A DNA stretch of 5,510 nt from an uncultured Bacteroidales bacterium (lineage in GTDB: Bacteria > Bacteroidota > Bacteroidia > Bacteroidales > Bacteroidaceae), in contig CALBKR010000296.1 of assembly GCA_937896105.1 (NCBI GenBank), forward strand, positions 1 to 5,510, read 5' to 3'. The translations under genes were made by a program, and so were the position numbers. Shown piece after piece: positions 1-5,510 of this stretch. Within the stretch, counting starts at the first letter, position 1. Each line of letters begins with the position of its first letter. A model generated the notes under the pieces. That model searched no databases and was not told the origin of the DNA. It saw only the letters and a list, made by a program, of their open reading frames with translations.

Positions 1-1425
1 GCATTGCTGCTCGAGGATAATTGGTTGATAGAGAAACTTGCACATTTCGACCGCGAGGTCATTCCGGAGAGGCGTATGCACGCAAAGGGTAGCGGAGCAT
101 TCGGCTGCTTTACCGTTACAAAGGATATCACCCGTTACAGCTGCGCATCGGTTTTCTCGCAAGTGGGCAAGAAAACCGATGTCTTCGTGCGCTTCTCAAC
201 CGTTGCAGGAGAGCGCGGAGCGGCCGATGCCGAGCGCGACATACGCGGTTTTGCCGTCAAGTTCTACACCGATGAGGGTAATTGGGACTTGGTGGGAAAT
301 AATACACCTGTATTCTTTCTGCGCGACCCTCTGCAGTTTCCAGACCTTAACCACGCCATCAAGCGTGACCCGCAGACAAACCTCCGTTCACCGCAGAGCA
401 ACTGGGATTTCTGGACAATGCTGCCTGAGGCTCTGCATCAGGTAACCATAGTTATGTCCGACCGTGGTATACCAGCCTCTTATCGTCATATGCACGGCTT
501 CGGGTCACACACCTACAGCCTCGTAAATGCGGCCGGTGAGCGTGTGTGGGTGAAATTCCATTTCCGTACACAGCAGGGGATTAAGAATATGAGTAATGCC
601 GAGGCGGCGGCTGTCATCGCACACGACCGCGAGAGCCACGGCCGCGACCTTTTCAATGCCATTGCGAATGGTGATTTCCCTCGCTGGACACTCTATATTC
701 AAGTTATGACCGAGGAACAGGCCGCAACGTACAAGGAGAATCCTTTTGACATAACAAAGGTGTGGAGCCACAAGGAGTTTCCGCTCGTTGAAGTAGGTGT
801 GCTTGAACTGAACCGTAATCCGGAAAACTATTTCGCCGATGTTGAGCAGGCGGCCTTCAACCCATCCCACATTGTACCGGGGATAGGCCTTTCGCCCGAT
901 AAACTCTTGCAAGGAAGGCTCTTCTCCTATGGTGATGCACAGCGTTACCGCCTTGGCGTAAACCACGACCAGATACCCGTCAACAGGGCGCATTGCCCGG
1001 TGCACAGCTATCATCGCGATGGTGTTATGCGTGTAGATGGCAACAGCGGCGCTACAAAGGGTTATTCTCCCAACAGCATCGGCGAGTGGGAGACTGCTCC
1101 GGCAATGTATGCGCACTCGGCTGTAGCAGGCGAGTCAATGCGTTACAATCCCTACGAGGACCGTACCGATGACTGCTTCTACCAGCCCGGTAATCTCTAC
1201 AGGCTTATGACCGAGGATAAACGTGCCTTGCTTATTGCAAATACAGCCGAGGATATGATGCCTGTAACGGCCAATATAAAGTACCGCCACGCCTCGCACT
1301 GCTACCTTGCCGATAAGGAGTATGGTACGCGCCTTGCTGATGCATTGGGCATCGATTTAAACGAGGTGGTGAGGCTTGCCGCGATGAGTGAGAAGGAGAG
1401 ATTGGTGGCAACGGCAGCCAAATAA
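1..1425 (+). CDS. katA: Catalase, heme-dependent, small-subunit type (5' partial)
   Basis: Breaks hydrogen peroxide down to water and oxygen in the cytoplasm; the family works as a heme-b tetramer. The frame is open from the first base, and the first residues ([19 protein letters not shown]) match the region just after the short N-terminal arm of catalases, so the true start is upstream, probably about 20-40 codons away; the TTG at base 4 is not the start. Numbering from base 4, the distal histidine is H26 in [15 protein letters not shown], the distal asparagine lies in the [12 protein letters not shown] segment (N99/N100), and the proximal heme-ligand tyrosine is Y309 in [14 protein letters not shown]. 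All key residues are present. The length (474 residues visible) and the ending soon after the conserved ALGI segment show the small-subunit form without the flavodoxin-like extra domain of large catalases. The closest match I recognise in style is Bacteroides KatB/KatA, so the exact symbol is uncertain. Its promoter is outside the window. It converges on lgt and ends inside a shared terminator. Confidence 0.97.
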   Translation, partial: ALLLEDNWLIEKLAHFDREVIPERRMHAKGSGAFGCFTVTKDITRYSCASVFSQVGKKTDVFVRFSTVAGERGAADAERDIRGFAVKFYTDEGNWDLVGNNTPVFFLRDPLQFPDLNHAIKRDPQTNLRSPQSNWDFWTMLPEALHQVTIVMSDRGIPASYRHMHGFGSHTYSLVNAAGERVWVKFHFRTQQGIKNMSNAEAAAVIAHDRESHGRDLFNAIANGDFPRWTLYIQVMTEEQAATYKENPFDITKVWSHKEFPLVEVGVLELNRNPENYFADVEQAAFNPSHIVPGIGLSPDKLLQGRLFSYGDAQRYRLGVNHDQIPVNRAHCPVHSYHRDGVMRVDGNSGATKGYSPNSIGEWETAPAMYAHSAVAGESMRYNPYEDRTDDCFYQPGNLYRLMTEDKRALLIANTAEDMMPVTANIKYRHASHCYLADKEYGTRLADALGIDLNEVVRLAAMSEKERLVATAAK

Positions 1426-1466
1426 ACAGAAACAGCGACCAAGGTCGCTGTTTCTGTTTATTTGGC
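1417..1466. terminator. Bidirectional intrinsic terminator shared by catalase and lgt
   Basis: A perfect 24-bp inverted repeat has its left arm at 1417-1440 and right arm at 1443-1466, with only AA between them (in practice a CAAG tetraloop). The GC-rich core is CAGCGACC (1433-1440) with GGTCGCTG (1443-1450). It is followed on the plus strand by the T-rich run TTTCTGTTTATTT (1451-1463), and because of the symmetry the minus strand has the same run. This is the form of a Rho-independent terminator that works in both directions. It includes the stop codons of both genes: catalase TAA at 1423-1425 and lgt TAA at 1458-1460 on the minus strand. Only 7 bases separate each stop codon from its stem core. 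Confidence 0.93.
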
Positions 1467-2270
1467 CTTTATGCCCTTTATCAGGTAATAAAGTCCTACA
1501 GCTATGAGCGGGATGCTCAGCCACTGTCCCATTATCAGTGTCATACCATCCTCGAACTCGACTTGGTTTTCCTTTATGAACTCGACAAAGAAACGGAAAG
1601 TGAATATCGTGAATAGGCAGAATCCCATAAACAACCCGCTTCCCATCTTCGCACTGTACCTCTTGTAGAGCCATAGCCCGATAAAGAATATTATCAGGTA
1701 TGCCAATGCCTCATACAGTTGGGCAGGGGGGTGCGGTGCTGTCAGTTCGGCCTGCTTGAACACGACGCCCCAGGGAAGGTCGGTTTCGGTACCTATTATC
1801 TCGCTGTTCATAAAGTTGCCTATGCGCACCATTGCTGCAAAAAAGGGTGCTGCAATGCCCAAGTTGTCGAGTGTCCACACCATCTTCAGCTTTGTCTTGC
1901 GCACATAAAGCAGCAGTGCTATTATCACACCAATCACTCCGCCGTGGCTTGCAAGGCCGGCAAAACCGGTGAACTTCCCGTCCTTCATCGGGAGTATTAT
2001 ATCAAGAGGGTGCGATAGGTAGTATTCCGGCTCATAGAAGAGACAGTGTCCCAAGCGTGCACCGATGAGTATGCCGAGAAAACAGTAGATGAAAAGAGGG
2101 TCGAACAGCTTTTCGTCGATATTCTGTTTTTTATAAAGTTTCTTTACTACAAGGTATGCGCCCAAAAGACCTATTACCCAGCATAGCGAGTAATAGCGTA
2201 CCTCGAACCCGAAAATGGAGAACGGGCTCAATGAGGGATCCCATACAATAGCACTTTGTGTGAGTGGCAT
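1458..2270 (-). CDS. lgt: Prolipoprotein diacylglyceryl transferase (Lgt)
   Basis: Transfers a diacylglyceryl group from phosphatidylglycerol to the lipobox cysteine of prolipoproteins, the first step of lipoprotein maturation in the inner membrane. The 270-residue protein has about seven hydrophobic segments (roughly 18-42, 58-79, 104-123, 134-154, 188-203, 211-230, 245-264). Family motifs are all present: GARLGHCLFYEPEYY (70-84), SHGG (108-111) with the H109 that aligns with E. coli H103, RIGNFMNSEIIG (149-160) with R149 and N152 for E. coli R143 and N146, HPPAQLYEA (180-188), and FRFFVEF (225-231) with R226 and E230 for E. coli R239 and E243. The stretch before HPPAQLYE is much shorter than in E. 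coli, giving a smaller periplasmic head; the sequence still looks complete. The ATG at 2270-2268 lies 5 bases after the ychF stop with no clear Shine-Dalgarno sequence, so translation is probably coupled to ychF. The 3' end lies in the shared terminator. Confidence 0.97.
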   Translation of the reverse strand: MPLTQSAIVWDPSLSPFSIFGFEVRYYSLCWVIGLLGAYLVVKKLYKKQNIDEKLFDPLFIYCFLGILIGARLGHCLFYEPEYYLSHPLDIILPMKDGKFTGFAGLASHGGVIGVIIALLLYVRKTKLKMVWTLDNLGIAAPFFAAMVRIGNFMNSEIIGTETDLPWGVVFKQAELTAPHPPAQLYEALAYLIIFFIGLWLYKRYSAKMGSGLFMGFCLFTIFTFRFFVEFIKENQVEFEDGMTLIMGQWLSIPLIAVGLYYLIKGIKAK

Positions 2271-2275
2271 AGCTG

Positions 2276-3379
2276 TCAGACATTAAAACGGAAGTGCATT
2301 ATATCACCGTCCTGTACAACATATTCCTTGCCTTCGACGCCCATCTTGCCGGCCTCTTTTACAGCAGCCTCGGAGCCGTAGTTGATGTAGTCGTCATATT
2401 TTATTACCTCGGCACGGATAAATCCTTTCTCGAAATCGGTGTGTATTACACCTGCGCACTGCGGCGCTTTCCAGCCCTTGCGGAATGTCCAGGCCTTTAC
2501 CTCCATCTCGCCTGCGGTGATGAATGTCTGCAGGTTAAGAAGAGTATATATGGCCTTGATGAGGCGGTCGCAACCCGACTCCTTGAGTCCCATATCCTCG
2601 AGGAACATCTGCTTCTCCTCGTAGCTCTCGAGTTCGGCGATATCAGCCTCGGTCTGTGCCGAAATAATCAGCAGCTCGGCGTTCTCGTCCTTGATGGCCT
2701 CGCGTACAGCCTCTACATATTTGTTGCCGTTGGCAGCCGATGTGTCATCTACATTGCACACATAGAGCACAGGCTTCGATGTGAGCAGGAAAAGGTTCTT
2801 TGCAACCTGTTGCTCGTCTTCGGTCTCAAAAACCACTGTACGAGCCGATTTTCCGGCTTCTAAGGCCTCTTTGTACTGCATCAGTACATCATACTCGAGC
2901 TTTGCCTGCTTGTCACCGCCTACGCGTGCCTGTTTTTCGACGCGTTTGATACGGTTCTCAATAGTTTCAAGGTCTTTGAACTGCAGCTCAAGGTCGATAA
3001 TCTCCTTGTCGCGTACGGGGTTCACCGATCCGTCTACGTGAACGATGTTGTCGTTGTCGAAGCAGCGCAGAACGTGGATAATAGCATCTGTCTCACGTAT
3101 GTTACCCAGGAACTGGTTGCCCAATCCTTCGCCCTTGCTTGCGCCCTTCACAAGGCCTGCAATGTCTACAATGTCGCAAGTGGCGGGGACAATGCGTCCG
3201 GGATGCACCAGTTCAGCGAGTTTGTTGAGTCTCTCGTCGGGTACGGTTATCTGTCCCATCTGTGCGTCAATTGTACAGAACGGGAAGTTTGCTGCCTGTG
3301 CTTTTGCACTCGATAGGCAGTTGAAAAGTGTCGATTTTCCTACGTTGGGCAAGCCAACGATACCTGCTTTCAAAGCCAT
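2276..3379 (-). CDS. ychF: Redox-regulated ATPase YchF (Obg-family, OLA1 type)
   Basis: A cytoplasmic P-loop ATPase of the Obg family that binds ribosomes and is linked in E. coli and humans to translation control and the oxidative stress response. The 367 residues match the usual family length (E. coli 363). Domains in order: the G domain starts at residue 4 with the P-loop GLPNVGKST (9-17), then the switch/G3 region DIVDIAGLVKGASKGEGLG (69-87); a helical insert follows with a coiled-coil-like stretch near 134-175; the G4 motif is NVDD (209-212); SA (240-241) is the G5 position; a C-terminal TGS domain covers about 283-366. H114 falls at the same position as the catalytic histidine described for E. 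coli YchF. Loss of the lysine of canonical NKxD explains the family's preference for ATP over GTP. The start MALKAGIVGLPNVGKST is the standard family start. No Shine-Dalgarno sequence precedes it; the leader is A/T-rich. It has its own promoter after polA and is followed at once by lgt. Confidence 0.98.
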   Translation of the reverse strand: MALKAGIVGLPNVGKSTLFNCLSSAKAQAANFPFCTIDAQMGQITVPDERLNKLAELVHPGRIVPATCDIVDIAGLVKGASKGEGLGNQFLGNIRETDAIIHVLRCFDNDNIVHVDGSVNPVRDKEIIDLELQFKDLETIENRIKRVEKQARVGGDKQAKLEYDVLMQYKEALEAGKSARTVVFETEDEQQVAKNLFLLTSKPVLYVCNVDDTSAANGNKYVEAVREAIKDENAELLIISAQTEADIAELESYEEKQMFLEDMGLKESGCDRLIKAIYTLLNLQTFITAGEMEVKAWTFRKGWKAPQCAGVIHTDFEKGFIRAEVIKYDDYINYGSEAAVKEAGKMGVEGKEYVVQDGDIMHFRFNV

Positions 3380-3417
3380 ATAATAGTATCTTTTTGGTTA
3401 CTTATTGAAATTCTGCG

Positions 3418-3449
3418 CGAAGATAGTGAAATATTTCGGTACTATCAAA
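3418..3449 (-). promoter_or_regulatory. Predicted Bacteroidetes-type promoter for ychF-lgt
   Basis: On the minus strand a -33 box TTTG (3449-3446) is followed by a 20-base spacer and a -7 box TATCTTCG (3425-3418). This fits the known Bacteroidetes pattern TTTG, 19-20 bases, TAnnTTTG, with one mismatch (C for T) in the -7 box. Transcription would start near 3411, giving an untranslated leader of about 30 bases before the ychF ATG. The position just upstream of a gene start supports it; the start site itself is an inference. Confidence 0.65.
3422..3446. repeat. Nested inverted repeats inside the ychF promoter
   Basis: The outer arms GATAGT (3422-3427) and ACTATC (3441-3446) flank the perfect 10-bp palindrome GAAATATTTC (3428-3437) and a GGT spacer. 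The repeat fills the spacer of the predicted promoter and overlaps its -7 box, which is where a repressor would bind. The arms are short and A/T-rich, so chance is possible. Confidence 0.4.
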
Positions 3450-3495
3450 TTGCGGCAGTGCTGTTGGCGGTTGCTATGCTCCGGCAAGTTGCTTA

Positions 3496-5510
3496 TCAAT
3501 GAGCCTCTAACCAGTTGTTGCCCCAGCCATAGTCGGCTATCAGCGGTACGCTGAGTGCAATGGCATTCTGCATCTCCTCGGTTACCATAGCCTGCAGGGC
3601 ATCGCGCTCTTCCGGGTGCACATTGAAGTTGAGTTCGTCGTGTACCTGCAATATCATAGTAGAGCGCATTCCGGCAGCTTTCATACGCCTGTAAATGTTT
3701 ATCATCGCCACCTTTATTATATCGGCTGCGCTGCCCTGTATCGGGGCATTTACGGCATTGCGCTCAGCATATCCGCGCACCACTGCATTGTGGGAATTTA
3801 TATCGGGCAGGTAGCGTTTGCGGTGGAAGATGGTCTCTACATATCCCTTCTCCTTTGCCTCCTGCTTGCATTTTTCGATGTACTGCTGTACTCCGCTGTA
3901 TGTGGCAAAATAGTTCTCGATGAGCTCCTTTGCCTCGCGGCGGTCAACATTCATTCTCTCGGCAAGGCCGAATACCGATATGCCGTATATGATGCCGAAA
4001 TTGGCTACCTTTGCCTTGCGGCGCTCATCTTTCGTTACCTCTTCGATAGGCTTCTTGTACACCTTGGCGGCTGTTGCAGCGTGGATATCATATCCGCTAC
4101 GGAAATCCTCTATCATATTCTTGTCACCACTCAGGTGAGCCATAATGCGCAGTTCAATCTGCGAGTAATCGACCGAGAGGAACAGGCATCCTTCATCCGG
4201 TACGAATGCCTTGCGTACCTCTTTGCCATCCTCGTCGCGTATGGGTATATTCTGCAGGTTGGGGTTGCTCGAGCTGAGGCGGCCTGTGGCGGTTACCGTC
4301 TGATTGTACGATGTGTGTATCTTTCCGCTCTTCGGGTTGACAAGTGTGGGCAGTGCGTCGACGTATGTGCTTAGCAGTTTCTTGAGTCCTCGGTATTGTA
4401 AAATGTTTTTTACGATAGGGTGGCGGTTCTGTAGTTGTGCAAGCACCTCTTCCGATGTCACGAATTGTCCGGTCTTTGTCTTCTTGGGTTTGTCGACAAT
4501 CTTTAGTTTGCCAAAGAGTATATCTCCCACCTGTTTTGGTGATGCAATGTTGAAAGGCTCACCGGCAAGCGAATATATCTGCTCCTCGATGTCGGAAAGG
4601 CGTTTGCCGAACAGGATGGATGTCTCCTTCAGTGCTGCAGTGTCTATGCGCGCTCCGTTGCGCTCCATATATGCAAGCACCGGGACTAGCGGCATCTCAA
4701 TGTTGTAGAACAGCTCCTCTATTCCCTCCTTTTTCAGTTCTGCCTGCAATATGTTCTTCAGTTTGAGTGTCACATCGGCATCCTCGCAGGCATAGTCGCA
4801 TACTGTGGCTGGCGGCACATCGCGCATATTCTTCTGGTTGCGCCCCTTCTCCCCAATTAGCTCTTCAATCTTTATGGTGTCATAGCCGAGATAGATTTCG
4901 GCAAGGTAGTCCATCCCGTGGAAGAGCTCGGGTTGCAGGACATAGTGTGCAATCATAGTGTCGAACAATCTTCCACGTACCTCGATTCCATAATTGCCGA
5001 GAACAGTGATGTCGTATTTGATGTTTTGTCCGACTTTCTCGTTTCCGCTATTCTCAAAAATTTCTCTCAATATTTCAAGGCGTTCCATAGTCGCTTCTTT
5101 GTCGGGCGGCATTGGTATGTAAAATGCCTCGCCCTCCTTCACAGCAAGGCTTATACCCACCAATTCGGCGTCGAGAGCGACGGTACTTGTAGTTTCTGTG
5201 TCAAAGCACACAGTTTCGCAATTTTTTATATCATTGACCAAATTTGAGATATCTTCCTTTGTATCAATGAGTTTGTAGTTGTGAACGACCTCTTTTAAGC
5301 TCAAATGGCTCGATTTTTTTTCATCACCCGTACTCTCGGCCTGAAAAAAATCAAAGAGAGAGCCTTGGAGCGGCTCTTGTTTGGAGCTCTTTCTGTTTGT
5401 CGTCTCCGGTGCTGCTGCGGCAACCGGCGCATCGTCAAAAAGTGACGGGGCGAAATTTGTCTTCATCACTCTCTCCTTCAATGCGCGCAATTCATAGAAG
5501 GGGAAGAGCC
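3496..5510 (-). CDS. polA: DNA polymerase I, proofreading and polymerase domains (5' partial)
   Basis: Family A DNA polymerase that fills gaps in repair and replaces RNA primers on the lagging strand. The frame stays open to the window edge, and its first residues (LFPFYELRALKERV) resemble the end of the PolA 5'-nuclease domain, so roughly 260-270 N-terminal residues are outside the window. Numbering from the codon at 5490-5488: a low-complexity Ala/Pro/Ser-rich linker covers about 10-65; the 3'-5' exonuclease domain covers about 68-250 with all catalytic residues intact (D97 and E99 in FDTETT, N156/D160 in GQNIKYD, Y233/D237 in YACEDADVT), so proofreading should be active, unlike in Taq; the polymerase domain covers about 260-664 with TGRLSSSNPNLQNIPIR (402-418), motif A VDYSQIELR (D441), motif B RRKAKVANFGIIYG (R490, K494, F498, Y502) and motif C VHDEL (D618, E619). 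The polymerase-domain residues sit exactly 264 below their E. coli numbers, so this part has no net insertion. F498 matches E. coli F762, associated with discrimination against dideoxynucleotides. It lies upstream of ychF-lgt on the same strand. Confidence 0.98.
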   Translation of the reverse strand, partial: LFPFYELRALKERVMKTNFAPSLFDDAPVAAAAPETTNRKSSKQEPLQGSLFDFFQAESTGDEKKSSHLSLKEVVHNYKLIDTKEDISNLVNDIKNCETVCFDTETTSTVALDAELVGISLAVKEGEAFYIPMPPDKEATMERLEILREIFENSGNEKVGQNIKYDITVLGNYGIEVRGRLFDTMIAHYVLQPELFHGMDYLAEIYLGYDTIKIEELIGEKGRNQKNMRDVPPATVCDYACEDADVTLKLKNILQAELKKEGIEELFYNIEMPLVPVLAYMERNGARIDTAALKETSILFGKRLSDIEEQIYSLAGEPFNIASPKQVGDILFGKLKIVDKPKKTKTGQFVTSEEVLAQLQNRHPIVKNILQYRGLKKLLSTYVDALPTLVNPKSGKIHTSYNQTVTATGRLSSSNPNLQNIPIRDEDGKEVRKAFVPDEGCLFLSVDYSQIELRIMAHLSGDKNMIEDFRSGYDIHAATAAKVYKKPIEEVTKDERRKAKVANFGIIYGISVFGLAERMNVDRREAKELIENYFATYSGVQQYIEKCKQEAKEKGYVETIFHRKRYLPDINSHNAVVRGYAERNAVNAPIQGSAADIIKVAMINIYRRMKAAGMRSTMILQVHDELNFNVHPEERDALQAMVTEEMQNAIALSVPLIADYGWGNNWLEAH
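5473..5478 (-). promoter_or_regulatory. Shine-Dalgarno-like AAGGAG inside polA
   Basis: On the minus strand AAGGAG is followed by 6 bases (AGAGTG) and then an in-frame ATG at 5466-5464, which is ideal spacing. Starting there would give a 656-residue protein with the proofreading and polymerase domains but no 5'-nuclease, much like the Klenow fragment. AAG GAG also simply encodes Lys-Glu, and Bacteroidetes use such sites weakly, so function is uncertain. Confidence 0.25.

Larger units (their letters stand above)
3380..3495. other. Intergenic region between polA and ychF
   Basis: These 116 bases separate the polA stop from the ychF start on the minus strand. They hold a Bacteroidetes-style promoter for ychF and a short inverted repeat inside it. 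I see no strong stem followed by a T run after polA, so polA transcription may continue into ychF. No open frame or RNA gene is recognisable. Confidence 0.7.

Noticed and set aside
4..6. TTG at base 4 as the start of catalase
   Set aside because: The frame is open upstream to base 1 and the protein would lack the conserved N-terminal arm of the family; the gene is cut by the window edge.
505..1116. Minus-strand open frame (203 codons) antisense to catalase
   Set aside because: It overlaps the catalase core, including the heme-ligand tyrosine region, and has no recognisable domain; it is explained by codon bias in the real gene.
2294..2863. Plus-strand open frame (189 codons) antisense to ychF
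   Set aside because: It is a shadow of the YchF TGS and G domains with no independent start signals or protein features.
3450..3495. Intrinsic terminator after polA
   Set aside because: The short GC-rich repeats here (for example AGCAAC copies and CAGCACTG) do not form a convincing stem and no T run follows.
3616..4374. Long plus-strand open frame (252 codons) antisense to polA, rich in hydrophobic residues
   Set aside because: It lies fully opposite conserved polymerase motifs. Its Leu/Tyr/Ile-rich, Cys-rich composition is what the complement of charged polA codons yields, and it shows no family motif, promoter or ribosome site.
5464..5490. polA as a stand-alone nuclease-free gene starting at the TTG (5490) or ATG (5466)
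   Set aside because: The frame stays open to the window edge and the upstream residues LFPFYELRALKERV look like the end of a PolA 5'-nuclease domain, so a normal full-length gene is simpler. The ATG is kept only as a possible secondary start.

Overview
The window carries four ordinary housekeeping or stress genes of a bacterium, most likely a member of the Bacteroidetes (Bacteroidales). The evidence is the protein style of all four genes (a Bacteroides-like small-subunit catalase, and a PolA with an intact proofreading domain and a long linker ahead of it), translation starts without a clear Shine-Dalgarno sequence in front of lgt and ychF, and a promoter before ychF that fits the Bacteroidetes form (TTTG, 20-nt spacer, TATCTTCG) rather than the E. 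coli form. I would not name a genus.

Layout: bases 1-1425 (+ strand) hold a catalase gene whose 5' end lies outside the window. It converges on a three-gene minus-strand block. Reading that block in its own direction, polA (5' end beyond base 5510, stop at 3496) is followed by a 116-base gap with a promoter, then ychF (3379-2276), then lgt (2270-1458) after only 5 bases. The catalase and lgt ends are 32 bases apart and share one perfect 24-bp inverted repeat that acts as a terminator in both directions and also encodes the last codons of both genes.

Functions: catalase removes hydrogen peroxide; PolA fills gaps and replaces primers with proofreading; YchF is a translation- and stress-linked ATPase; Lgt starts lipoprotein maturation in the inner membrane. 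ychF and lgt are very likely one transcript. There is no sign of a shared dedicated pathway beyond general growth.

No mobile element, CRISPR array, RNA gene, frameshift or novel system was found. The points worth a second look are small in scale: the coding palindrome between catalase and lgt, an AAGGAG site ideally spaced before an in-frame ATG inside polA (a possible Klenow-like short form), two SLFD motifs in the PolA linker that resemble clamp-binding peptides, an inverted repeat inside the ychF promoter, and the NVDD form of the YchF nucleotide-specificity motif.
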